Shown piece by piece: positions 11,530 to 25,287 of a stretch of DNA of 64,000 nt. Position 1 is the stretch's first letter. Each line of letters starts with the position of its first letter. The notes beneath the pieces were generated by a model that was not told where the DNA came from, ran no database searches, and was given only the letters and a program-made list of their open reading frames with translations. Both the position numbers and the translations under genes were made by a program. Origin of the DNA: Ophthalmolycus amberensis (lineage: Eukaryota > Chordata > Actinopteri > Perciformes > Zoarcidae); assembly GCA_024529925.1 (NCBI GenBank), contig JAFEUB010000787.1:3529001-3593000 (forward strand), in the 5' to 3' direction.

Positions 11530-13220
11530 TATCAGTATACGTGGTGTGTGGTGAGGAGCTTGGGAAGGGAGGGGGAAAGCGATCAGTCTAATTGCTTTTC
11601 CTGCTGTGCTTCTCTTCTGTTTCTCTCTAGTGACATCAACATTTCTCCAGATGTACCTTTGGGCCTCTCTTGTAACTAATAATTTCTTAACGTGTGTGCA
11701 TATTTAAGGGCCTTACATGCTAACGTATGAATACACCCTGTATGTGTGGCAGTTAGTTTCTTCCTATATCTGACATGTATCCTTTACATCTAGGCTTCGT
11801 ATGAGCTATTCTTACATTACATTTCAAAGAATGATTTGGGGCAGAGATGAGACTTTGGACGAGAGCACAGGTACCTGAGGGTCGGTATCGAGAAATCTGA
11901 GGGGACACAAGACAATTAACAGAATCGAAAGAAGACGAAAATAAATATAGATATGACAACTTTACCTGTCGAGACCTCTTAAAATAATGAACTTGTAAAA
12001 ATTCTGAAAATGACTCTCACTATAACTCTGATATAGTGTGTGACAAAGGGGTCTCAAATGCAACTTTGTGTCATTTTAAGTGTTTTAAGTTGTTGTAGGG
12101 CAAAGAAAGGTTGGCGATGACAAAGTTGAGACAGATTGCCATGAACCTTTGGCATAGAGACCCTCACGGTGCCCAGAGTTGGAATTCTAATTCCCTCAGT
12201 GATTCTCTGACCTTTCATCTAACACCACCAGCAGGTCAAAGTTTCCACTAGTTCAGCACTTCAGCTCAGGATAGCTTACAATTAGTTGTATTAATGAGCA
12301 TTCACGACACATTTATGAACTTCTTTTCTTAAAATGCCGTTTTTGCAGCATTTGAAGTAAGTTGCAGCCATAAAAACTCATGACATTGATTTGATCTGTT
12401 TATTGTAGAAGACCTTATGGATCTGCCACCACCTGGTAGCTCAGCAGCTCTCTTTTGGTCGTTTTTACTTATATCGTCAGCCACTGAGGAGATGCCCTTG
12501 TCCAGAGTGTCTCTCACACAGTCACTGCAGTCCTTTCCTTACCCACACACTCCACATGGTGATGTACAGCGGAGGCCTTTCACCGATGTCCTCATGCGAC
12601 CTGCTGACAGACATGTTCTTAATCTCCCGCTTTAAATGTGGCGAGGTGCCTTGCTCACATAATATAAATATAACACTGGAACATTTTGCGGTTCAAAGTT
12701 ACCTTGGAAACAGCTGGTTAGATGCACCAATAGGCCCATTTATCAAAGGTCTATCGAATGGACCTGGAGATTGTTTCTGTAGAAGTGTCGTGGATTCTTC
12801 ATTCTTTCTTTGTCTATATTTTAGAAATAAGGTGTAATTGAATTTAGATAAACATCTATACTTTGCCCAATGAGACACGTTAGCTTTGTGCATCACATCG
12901 GAGCTCACGTGGTTTGAATTTGGTAATGCTGGGATGATGCTCGTTTGTATAGCCTACATCTAATTTAATAAGATAAACACCAGAATAAAGTCATTGCAAG
13001 TGGGTCAGCCCTCGTGTCAGAGATGATCATTATTACTGTCACGGGATACAAACAGTCAGAGTTCAGGCTGACCAATATACGTCATATATACTGTTGGAGC
13101 ATTAAATCATTTTAGATTGCAATGCCTCGACTAACAAACTGGTTTACTGAGGTTACAGGCAGACAAAAGCAAATCTGTTTTAAGGCTCGTGATGTCACTT
13201 GTTGAATATGTTCTTACTGA
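11530..13220. other. Intergenic, no gene recognised
   Basis: Only short unrelated open frames. No conserved domain, RNA gene or clear repeat was identified. Confidence 0.45.
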
Positions 13221-13225
13221 AACTA

Positions 13226-13365
13226 AAGGAACAATTCAACATCTTAGGAAAAAAAAATATGCTTATTTACTTTTTTTTTTTCAACAGAGTGCCTGTACTA
13301 TAGATATGAGGCTACAGCCAGGAGATAGCTTAGCTTAGCATAATGCCTGGAAACACGGGGACACT
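13226..13365. repeat. Interspersed '...GCTTAGCTTAGCATAA...' repeat
   Basis: It contains AACAATTCAACATCTTAGG, TATGAGGCTACAGCCAGGAG and TAGCTTAGCTTAGCATAATG. This order matches a very common percomorph interspersed repeat that I recall. The copy is truncated. Confidence 0.6.
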
Positions 13366-13752
13366 GCAAGAAATGCTCTGAGAAGAACAGTTGAGGAATT
13401 GTATACCTATAGTGAATCAAGCGCCTTTCCTTACAGTATGTCAACAACAGTTCACTCTGAACATATTCACACCATGAAGTGGTTTTGTGAAAGTAAAGCA
13501 AAATATCCCTGCTGCAAGTTCAGTGCATCGACTTCATTGACTTGTCGTTCGTAAATCCCATAACTGTAAAACGTCACAGCATCTGTTAAATAAGGAGCAG
13601 CAGCTGTGGCCTGCAAGGCCCCTGTTCTCTTCAAGTTGATTACGCATTAGAATAAGGGAATGAAGGCTCACGTGGAGCCTGACGGTAGTTACTGGGGGTT
13701 GTACCGCGCAGCTCTGTCACTTACCGCCGCTAACTTTACACCCTTATTCGTG

Positions 13753-13756
<4 letters not shown>

Positions 13757-13789
<33 letters not shown>
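13757..13789. repeat. (TG)n microsatellite
   Basis: Pure TG run, followed by a second interrupted (TG)n at 13891-13927. Confidence 0.9.
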
Positions 13790-13792
<3 letters not shown>

Positions 13793-13890
13793 TAAGAGAG
13801 AGAGAATTACAGTTACAGAGATGACCTGTGGGGGCTAAGAGGGGAGTTGATTACAGACGTGCCACTCAGCGTTCACAGGGTGTAATGCCA

Positions 13891-13927
13891 GTGTGTGTGT
13901 GCGTGTGTGTGTGTGTGTGTGCGTGTG
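13891..13927. repeat. (TG)n microsatellite, interrupted
   Basis: A TG run with two GCG interruptions, about 100 bases after the previous tract. Confidence 0.85.
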
Positions 13928-13929
13928 GT

Positions 13930-15035
13930 TTAATGAGCAGGCAGTCCATGGTGCTGCTGGTGTCACCCTACCCATGTGTTAATAGGAGGGATAAAGCTCC
14001 AGTCAGAGCGAAAGCCTCTGCCACAGAGAGGTTAGCCTCTGACAGATGATTCTACACAGGGAAAGGAAAAGGAAAGAAGGAGACTACCTTGGGTTTTGAA
14101 AGTTGAATCATCCTCAGTATTGAACTCTGGCAGAAGTTTGGACCCGACTCTACTGATTTTGAGAAGCCTTTGGAAGTTTCTTCCTTTTCATGCCTAAAAG
14201 ATTGTCATGCCTTGAGGACTTCTGAGAACCTACACAGAGAGAAAAGCTTCAATCGGAAAAATGAAATGGAGCATTGTCAAGTGCTCTGACTGACTGTGCT
14301 TTGATGGGCAAAGTGGAATTTCTTTTAATCTGGTTTACGGGCAGATCGGCTCTTATTTATTCCCCTCCCTTTGCCACACCCATGACCGTGTGTGACTCTC
14401 TGTGCCCCACAAGCTGTTTTAAGTCCCTTTGTTATTAACAAAAAACAAATACCCCATTGATTCAGCATTGCACTCCTATCACACTGTCGGATACACGAAC
14501 GACATGCGAGACATGATACAATGCAGTAAAACCAGAGGTATCATCAGTGTTTATTCCACACATTCCCCTTCCTTGTCAAAATCTGGCGCCCACATTAACC
14601 ATAATGCAACTTGACTGGCCGACAGTTCAGTGGGAGAATCAGGTGTGTTACGCTAGGTGTGACTAACATAGCCTCAAGCTGAGATGAGGAGCGGGCTGCA
14701 GAGGTCCGGAAGCTTACTTCATTCTAACTCTACATCAGGCTTTTTCTTCACATAGTAATACCTCCCAAGACCTGTGAACAATCTGTGATGCATACAATAA
14801 ATGGAGTGAGGGTCTCCCCTTAAAGCACAATATTAGTCTATCTGTGTCTGCATGCAGATGAAGATATGGAGGTAAGGGAGAGGGAGCTAAATTTAGAGAC
14901 GAGGGAGAACGAAGGGAGTGTATCAGTGTGATCGTGAGGAACGGACACCAGCAGGTTGGATCATCTAGTTTATCATCTGGACACTGGATCTGTCCCTCGC
15001 AGCTCAAGACCAGAGCAAACACTCTTTGTGTGAAT
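13930..15035. other. Intergenic, no gene recognised
   Basis: No supported coding or RNA feature between the TG tracts and the GA tract. Confidence 0.45.
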
Positions 15036-15038
15036 TAT

Positions 15039-15039
<1 letters not shown>

Positions 15040-15087
<48 letters not shown>

Positions 15088-15096
15088 TGTGTGTGC
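15040..15096. repeat. (GA)n-(GT)n compound microsatellite
   Basis: About 22 GA units run straight into a short GT run. Confidence 0.9.
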
Positions 15097-15099
15097 ACT

Positions 15100-16620
15100 T
15101 TCACACATGCAAGTCCTTATGTGTCTGGGCACTGGAGGCATGACATACTTGTTAAACAGGCAAACTAGACAATACTACACAAGATTGGAATAGAATAGAA
15201 TAGAACAGAACGGAATCTGTGTTTGATTGCAGAGCCACAGTGCATGCGGTGATTTGACAGGAAAAGGAGGCACCTTGTGGAAATGGTGGATTCTGAATAG
15301 AGCGTGGGCAGGCCTGATGAGTCAGTGTGGCAGATGGTTTGGCATTGGCAACCAATGTGGGCACAGCCAAGCATTTAGACTGATCAAGAGGAATTGTTGT
15401 GCAGGGTGAACGCTAATGGGGCTGAAAGCGTTTTTATCTTGGTCTCGTATGTAAAGAAGGAATTAACGGAGACAAAGAAATAGTCCACATGAAAGGATTT
15501 TTTTTTTTAACTCAACCTGCGTCCTATTGTTTGGAGATAAATCCAAATATGAACTTGTTTGGTGACAGAATGTGTATATTTATCTTTTCATGCTACCTGC
15601 TTTTTATCTTGCATGTACAGTGAATGGTAATACAACTTGCCTCTTGTATTTGAAGTATTGCAACTTCATATTAGGTACTTTATTACTGTATTTCTGCAGC
15701 CCTGACCTGTGTCTACAGGTACTAAGCTGGAGTTAATTTACTGAGGACGCTAACTCATTGCAATGTGAGCCATGATAGATATTAGCAAATGTCTGAATGT
15801 AAAAATAATGTTACAAAGCCAGAGACACCGGAGATACGGGTGATAAATTAAGTTTGTGGTTTCCACGAACGTTGGGTCTCGATATCAAATGAACCTTGCC
15901 TGGTTTCTGGATTGCGAAGTAACAAATTCCTGCTTAATCTGTGAGTAAAACGACCGCTGGGTTTGTCAGCGTTGCTGCTGCCAACTGTCACTGACTTGAG
16001 TTTCAGGACGCCTACTCCTGTGTGTGTGTGTTCTTGTCTGAACAGAATCCAACAGCAGCTGTCCAGGTTACCCCAAATGCCCCGTGTACAGTAACCGTGA
16101 GCATGAAACCCAAATTCATATCTGTATTTACTGTCTCCTGAGCCGACTGGAGCGTCTTTAGCAGAGAAGCGCTGAAGATCAAATGAGGAAACAGAGGTGT
16201 CAACAGTTTTCTCAAACAGCTTATTGCTGATGAAATCACTTTTACATTTCCCTTTTTTACAATACAAAATAATGCCAACATGTATATACATGCATTGTTA
16301 ATAGTTTGTTATTGATAAAAGAAAGAAAATTGGGGAAATATCTATATAATATCTATCTATCTATAGTGTATAATATTTGAGTGCAGGTGTATCCTTTCTT
16401 CAAATTATTCCTCAGGTGTCTCTTCAACATTGTACATTTATTAGCGTGAGTGACTGTCTCACCCAAAGTCAGAAGACAATCTGTGTGTTGAATTTGTGTA
16501 TTTGTTGTTATAATCATTCCCATGCCAGCTAATTCTCCCTCTATTTATACAAGCCTTGTTTTAACAGCTGACTCAAAGTGGAACGTCTCAGTGACAGAGT
16601 GCTTGAAGAGCAACAATCTA
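15100..16620. other. Intergenic, no gene recognised
   Basis: The longest frame is a 147-codon minus-strand open frame at 15848-16291. It has no recognisable domain, no splice context and no biased composition, so I do not call it a gene. Confidence 0.4.
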
Positions 16621-16623
16621 TCT

Positions 16624-18025
<1,402 letters not shown>

Positions 18026-18078
18026 ACACACACACACACACACACTGACGCACACACACACACACACTGACGCACACA
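18026..18078. repeat. (CA)n with CTGACG interruptions, right flank of LINE
   Basis: CA runs broken by two CTGACG units. Together with 16626-16727 it brackets the LINE. Confidence 0.9.
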
Positions 18079-18079
18079 A

Positions 18080-21020
18080 TTAGCCCGGTCCAATCAGGGA
18101 GGATATGTGTGTGTTAGCGAGACAGAAAGAGAAAGAGCGAGGCAGAGGCCGCAGTGTCCAGTCCAGACCAGTATCAGATTCAGACCACAGTGATCCCCAT
18201 CTTAATACCTTGCTATATCTATTTTAGCTGCAGGGGGGCTCTTATGCAATCGGTCACGTTTTCCCAACAACACTTTCTCAGTCACCAGCTTCTTATTTTA
18301 CACTCAGCAGGTGCTCCTCTCATCCATAGCGATGCAGCGCGGCATCAAAGTACGTAAACAGGAAAACAAAGTGGTACTCAGTGGTGAATCGGTGCCGATC
18401 CATCTCCGTCTCACCTCTGTTTAAGAAGGAGAGCGTTGATGGATTAACTGTCCCAGGGCCGCAGGGCTCAAAGGAATAAAAGATGCAGCGGTGTCCAAAA
18501 ACAAAAGCACGAGCTGCGAGTTCAGCATTGGCTCACACACCAAGGAAATGTGTTTGAACTCTGGAGTGTAGAGTTCATGTGGGCAGGTGAACGCGCTCAG
18601 ATTGGTTCGGCACTAAAAAGCTGCACTGGGGTGCCTCGACATTTGGGACCGGGTCCTCTCTCAAGTCAAAGGGAAGTGGCCATGGGGTTTGTGAATGCAA
18701 TCGGATGTATACAGAACAGTAAACAGCACAGAAACATCTGGTTTTAAGGATGTAAGGAGGCAGCTGTTGACATCTGACAGATAGCAGTTGCTGATGCTTG
18801 GAAAGTCCAGAATAATAAAAGGTCGAATTTGGAAAATAAAACATGCCCGTCACAAGTTATGTGAGCCCCTGGTAATATCGAATGCCTTGTTTTGATGATT
18901 CAACGGTTCAAAACCTAAATACTTTCAATTTACAATCATATAAAACTGAGAAAATCAGCAAATCCGTGCATTGGAGAAGCTAGGTAACCAGAGACCTGAT
19001 TAAACTGAAATGATGATATGATAATCGTGATATGATCATCACCATTGTTCCTGCATATTGATTGACTTAGCAATTAATCAACTAACAGTTGTCGATATAA
19101 ATTAACAGAAAGTGAGCATGAAAGTCCCTGTTGCTTCCAAAAACGTATTTTCTAATTTGTGTTGACATTCACCAGATCTTTCACACCCATGCAGTTGGAT
19201 TTAGACATAACAAAATCCATGTCTAGTAATTGATCCCCACAGTAATCCTGAAGGATTCATCACAGATAGAAAAGTAATCTGATGAACTAGATTTATCTGA
19301 TGAACTAGATTTACACTCGATTTATGTGTGCTAAACTGAATGTAAGCAGTTTACTCCAACCAAAGATGTAACATCCAAAGGGAATTAAGATAAACACAAA
19401 TCAAATGTGTGGTACTGAAGGCCTAAATGTTGCTGTGTGTCAGTGCTGGAGGATATACTCTCTGACCTGCAGGATTCACAAAGACACTTGGTGAATGTAC
19501 CTCGTAGGTATTTGTGTGTATATAAGCTCACATATATCTCTATGTTTCCTATAGAAAACGGTGTCTCCACTTTATCATGTCCTTATGTCAAAAGGTCACG
19601 TTGACAGATGAAATGGTTCCGTCGATCATTGTAAAAACCAAGTTGGGAGTTAACTATATGTTGAGTCGTGATCCAATAATTCATCCATAAAAAAAAAAGC
19701 CAAAATGTCAACGTCAGAGCAGACGACAGTCTCTCCTGCTGCCGTGGTGACCAAGGACAAAGAGAGAAAGAGAACTCTAGCATTATTCTGCTGGTCTGTC
19801 ATGTGAGTAAAACCTAAAGTGATCTTAAATGGATTCATGGTAAAAAAACAACATTAACTTGCATTCTTTGGCTGAAATAAAAGTTACAAGTTGTTTGAAT
19901 TTAGAAACATAAACAAATAGAAAGTTAAACTTGTGGGAAGAAATCAAGCTTTCTTGTTTCAACAAAAGTGAGAGCGTCAGAGTTCACTCTGCTTTTACTT
20001 TACAGCGGACTCATTTGCACTGTGAAATATCATATCAGTAATATTAAATAAACTCTTGTTATATTTTCAACTCAGTGTCATTAAATATGATTTTCAGTTT
20101 CAGGTTCATCACTTTTAGAACATGTAAATATGTTCAGGCTTGTAACTGAAGAATGAGTGGACAAAATGCCCAATTGATCATTTACTTAACTCATTAAAAT
20201 CATGCTATTTAGAAACACTGTGAGCATAATACCTCCCAGCATGCATTGCAAACGCATTTCTGCTACTCCCTTTTGTGGGTCATGTGAAAATGAATACAAA
20301 TATACGATATCTCTTATGAAATATCAAACTTAGTGTGATCATAACTAAGTAATGCCACGGGCAATTACAAACAGTATAAACTGAAGCAAGAAATCTAAGT
20401 TGGATAAACTCAAAGCCAGATATTAAATAAATAAAACAAACTCAAAAGTTTGTTGGCCTGAAATTTGGACTTTTCTCAACTTTCCCCTCCTTACAGTGCT
20501 GGTGGCACGTGGAGACAGATGGAGGAAAGGTGTCTGGTGACTGAGGCGAGTTCACCTGCAGGTACTCAGCGATGGAGGAGCACGCTTAATGTAGGACAGC
20601 TTTCCAACAGGGCATTCTTCAGCCCTAAATATAGACGGGACAGAAGTGAGGCCGAGCAGAGAGCGCTGCCAAAAGGCCACGATAAAATAAGCCATAATGT
20701 GAAACGCGTATACGGTGAGTGAGGACTGGGTGTCGTGCACGTCTACATTTAACAAATACATTTGATTAACTTGAATTTGCTCTTTATTGTTATCATTAAG
20801 GGGTTAAAACAAAACGTGGTAAGCCTTTCCTTGAACACAAACTGAGTGTGCACATGAAGATGAAGGTGACAAAACTCACACAAAAATGTAACAATGTGCT
20901 GCAGCATCGAGTCTCTGAGAAATACTGCAATATTCTCTGTAGCAGACTTCTGGAACATGACATCGGTTCAAAATCCTGACTAAACTTGTCATTAAAATAA
21001 GAGTAGGTTTTAACTTAAAA
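18080..21020. other. Intergenic, no gene recognised
   Basis: Short unrelated frames only. The A/T-rich stretch at about 18860-20460 shows nothing I can name. Confidence 0.4.
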
Positions 21021-21025
21021 CACAT

Positions 21026-21597
21026 CTTAAAAGGATAGGTGGACATTTCTTAAAACAATACTTACATGCTGATCAGAACATGTTGGTCGCTGTAAATGTT
21101 GCTCCTGCACTGGCTTGCAAAGAGATCTCCTGCTAAAACTATTCCAATGTAACAGAGGGCTAATATGGAGCTTCATTCATTACTCAGCCAACCGTTTTAT
21201 TTACAGTAGACGTGCGTTAGTGTGTAATGCTAGAGTATTGTAGTCAGTAGCGTGACAGTGTTTCTGCGTTGCCATCATGTAACCAGATGGGTCCACAGTG
21301 CAGTGCAAAAGCTAATCCTAATAAACAAACAAACCGCTGCGACAAGATAGTAGTTAAAAGGAGAGAATTTGGCACAAAAAAAGATTGTAAATTTGGAAAA
21401 CATCCACTTGATCAGACTTACTCAAGACTGTTGAAGCCTCATATTTATATTCAGGACTGTAGATTTTGTCTCCCATCACTTTGAGAGGGGATCTCTTCAG
21501 ATAATTTATTTGACAGTGTGATTAATGTACATATGGGTACGTCAGTCTTGTCTGTAAGACAGACTTGAAACATCTAAAGCTGTCCTTTAAGTGTGGT
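21026..21597. mobile_element. MITE-like repeat with terminal inverted repeats
   Basis: The left end is CTTAAAAGGATAGGTGGACA. The right end is CTGTCCTTTAAGTG, whose complement begins CACTTAAAGGACAG, giving an imperfect inverted pair. The interior has the AAAACAATACTTACATGCTG phrase of a widespread fish repeat that I recall. There is no coding content. Confidence 0.5.
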
Positions 21598-21599
21598 TC

Positions 21600-23540
21600 T
21601 TATATAGAGGACTCTAAACAGAACATTATTAAAGCGTTTATCTTTGCGTTTGCACCACATGGAGTTCATACTTCCTGCCTCTGTATTATATCCACCCTAC
21701 CACACACTAACAGGTAATTACTCTCCTCACGGAGCTGGTATGGAGTCTGTATCTTGCTAAAAGACGGTACAGAAAGGTAGACTCTCGCCAATTTCATGAC
21801 TGGGACATCATGGGCAACCCTCTGACTCACTACACCCGCTTCCTGCTGAGCTGAAAGAAGGCATTTTCTAGAAAATCGGTCTTTTAAACACACTTTCCTC
21901 ATTTCAGCTATACTCTCTCTCTCTGCACCCCTTTTTAACCCTTCCCACGGTACGTCCACGTCTAGCTACACACAGTGTCTGTATAAGTGGGGCTGGGCCA
22001 CATGAACGCTCACATGTTTTACACTGTGTGCCGTGACAAGCCTCGACTTATCCCAGGCAGCGAGACACCCAGAAACACATACACCGTATGCTTCACACAG
22101 TTACCGTCAATGAGAGACGTTAACATTCCTGCTGGAGGAAATCACGGTGAACTGAGAGAAAGAAGAGTTACAGAGATGAGGGTGATTTAGTTCCCAGTAA
22201 TATGGTACTCCCCACACTTGGTAAAAATAAATACCCACTCGTCCTCTCTCACCTCATAGTAGTAGTGCTCTATTCTTAGCAGGTAATCCTGGGTGTGGTC
22301 ATGATCATTTGAAACAACACAGTTCAATAACACTCACACAGCGTGGCCCTGCCAGTAAAGCACATCAAAAGGTATCCTGGTTACACCGTTGTCTCATTCC
22401 AGTTGGTTTTGGCAGGTCAGCGAAGCTCTCTGTAGTCCCATTTCTTTTATGTAAGATCAACAGTATGATGGTTTCAAGCTGCTGTGAGATGTATGTTAGA
22501 GTGCTGGTTTGAAAGAAGTCCCCCGAGTCAGCAAAATCCATGTTTGCGGATCACTAAATGGGCTTTTGTTCTGCTATGGCCCACGCATACTGTCAAACAA
22601 TACCTACCCAAACCTGCTCTGTTCTACCTCAGCCGCCCCAACACACACACACATCGTGACTCATCAAGAAATTCCCACTCTCCACTTCGGTGGAGATCTT
22701 GGCAGTGACTCATCGGAGCAAAGGTGTGACATTCAGGGACCGCCTGCTGCTGCGTTACATGTGGAAACAAGTGAAAGTCATCTTTGTATTTGGTGTTTTA
22801 TATGATGTAATAAATCGCCAAGTTGTTATGATGGCTCTCTTATCGTCACACTTTCACAATTTCAAATGGAAACATCAACTAGGATCACCTTAATGCCTGG
22901 AGAATAAACAGATGTTTTGTTTTTTACAACAGAGAAAAAACTAACTGACAATGCTGGCATTGAACAAATCAAATTAAAAGACAAGACCAAAAGTCTCCAG
23001 CTGTGCAAGTGGCCGACCTTAAGCAAAGCTGTTCATCATAAACCAAATAACAATCATAAAAGTATGGACACAAGATTAAGACAGTTATTGTTACGCCTGT
23101 GCTCAAAAACAGAGATGGAAACTCTTGCAGAAGCAAACATATTTGCTTGGTTCCTATGACCGAGTGGGCAAAGGGTTAGAAAACAAATGTTGGCTATTAA
23201 ACATTTTAAAGTTCTCTGCAGAGCACCCAGTCAGCCGCTGTTCTTTTATTGCTTCAAGCAACGAGTACTTAAACAAGCCATAACTCAGCATGTTCTTATT
23301 TGGGACAGTTTTTTGGAAGCAACTGGATGCACAACCCCTCCATCAACGTCAAAGGTTTCTCTGGACACATTCCAGTCCAGCGGGGGTCCACTGTACACCA
23401 ACTCCCAGCTCAAGTATCTGGAATGAGTCCACCGCTCAGTGAGCGAGTGAAAGGAGCAGGACCGTGGACTCAAGTCACTGTGGAAATGCCGCAAAAGGCC
23501 CACAAATAGACAGAATAAGGAAATGAAGACATTTGGACAA
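21600..23540. other. Intergenic, downstream of fem1c; no gene recognised
   Basis: No supported coding exon or RNA gene. Short frames near 22500-23500 on both strands look random. Confidence 0.4.
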
Positions 23541-23544
23541 GGAC

Positions 23545-25287
23545 ACAAGTGCAACATGAGTTTATTGTCAAACTGGTTAATAAGACATGAACTTGATTAA
23601 TGCCATATCAAATCTTAAACTCCGCTGTAATAAAGTGCAGATTCAAATCAAGTTGCCCTGGGAGTCCTCGTACATTTTTCCATGTCTGGTTTTGAACTGT
23701 CAGGTTAAATAGACTGCGATATGAAATCCTATGAATTATGAAAAGCCCTTTTTTTTTTTCCAACCCACACATCTAAAGCTAATGTGCAAACGAGATAATT
23801 CACAAAGCTTTACTGTCCTGTACGTCGCGGCGTCCTCCCACTCACTCCGGTCCTCATACAGTTGGACGACATGAGTAGAACGGTCCTAGCTGTCGTCTAG
23901 TTTTGGAGTCTAGGAGTTCTCATGAAAGGTTTTCTGCAGTGATTGGTTGGTTGATACGCTGCTGCACATGCACAGTGAGCCAATGTTGGTAACCCATCTA
24001 GATTTTTTTTGTCCTTTTTGATCACGATTATTAAAAAGAACAGCATTTAAATGTCGGCCATGTATGACCGTTAAGAGGTCACTTCTGTGTACAAGCCTGC
24101 AACACGCTCCAGCGGTTGTAGACACAGAGTTTGGCCGCTGTGGCTTCTAGTGGCAGTCATGTGCATTGTGGAATCTCCATGAGTGCCACTTCGACAAAAC
24201 TCTCGCCCTCAATAATTTGTGTAAGCTCAAAAAAAAAAACACTCCGCATACAAGAAAACACACTGCATGGCACTCACACAATCAGTCAAATTCATTCACT
24301 CTTCTTACAACAATCGGTACAATGCTTTTTGCGCGCCCCCCCCCCCACACTTCTCTGGGTGAAGTAAGGGGATATTGAAGGAACCGCCAGCAATGAGGTA
24401 AACACAAAAACTCGTGAGATATTGCACAGACAAGTGCCAGCACAGAATACAACAGTCTCTCTTTCAAACAGCCTAGCCTGTGCATAGGAAGAATAAAGCA
24501 CTTATGGTGTTCGCAGACATTAACCCCCTCTCGTAAAGCTTGGTTATACACTAAAGTGGGAACCACAAAGGAGTCTGGAATCCACACCACTTGGCAGATA
24601 TGCAGAGTTGCATGACGATGACTGAATATTTTGTAAAAAGTACAAAAAAAAAACCCCAAAAAGAAAACCCTAATGAGTGAGGAAGGGTCCATGACTGTTG
24701 GCAACAGTGATGGGACAAACAAAAAAAAACAACCTGAAGTCCCAGCATATGTAGAAACGCCTCAACCCTTGCTTTGAGAAGAGAGAAGCAGGCAAAGTTG
24801 AAGCTGGGTCGGAGCCAGCATGGAGATAAATCTCTCAAGTTTCCTTCAATAGATAGCATAGTGGAATATGCAAAAAAAAATGTCACTGTTTCTAAAGCAA
24901 AAATACGTAAACCCCTTGCTCAGTTCGTCCAGAGACACAATTGTATTTGTCCACGTTGCATCGGAACTGCATCCCCACAGGTCAGGCCAGTCAGCGCTGT
25001 GGCTCCGTGAAGGAGCAAACAGGAAGAGAACGGTAACTCACTCCTCCGTTCACTCCCATCATTTTTCAGTTTCTTCTCGTTGAATGAGAATTTTTGTTCA
25101 CACAAATCTTCAAGTTCTTACAATCCAAATAGTTTGAGTTCGCAAACCTAACCCAGAAAAATAGTGTCTTTCAGCTCAAAACACCTTGAACTATATTGCT
25201 CCTCGAGTCTGTCCAGTCCACTCGATGTGCTCACGCCCCGCCCCTTCCTCCTCTCTTCATCTATTCCCCTCTACTCCACCACAATCA
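23545..25287 (-). other. fem1c: Probable fem1c 3' UTR
   Basis: This lies downstream of the fem1c stop on the minus strand, with no competing gene. The best AATAAA (TTTATT on plus, 23561-23566) would end the transcript near 23545, giving a 3' UTR of about 1.7 kb. The extent is inferred. It contains a C-run at about 24337-24346 and several A-runs. Confidence 0.5.

Noticed and set aside
15848..16291. 147-codon minus-strand open frame in the intergenic region
   Set aside because: No recognisable domain, no splice context, other frames are also open in part, and such a length is expected by chance somewhere in 64 kb.
24282..24722. 146-codon minus-strand open frame
   Set aside because: Lies in the probable fem1c 3' UTR, has no domain and odd composition.
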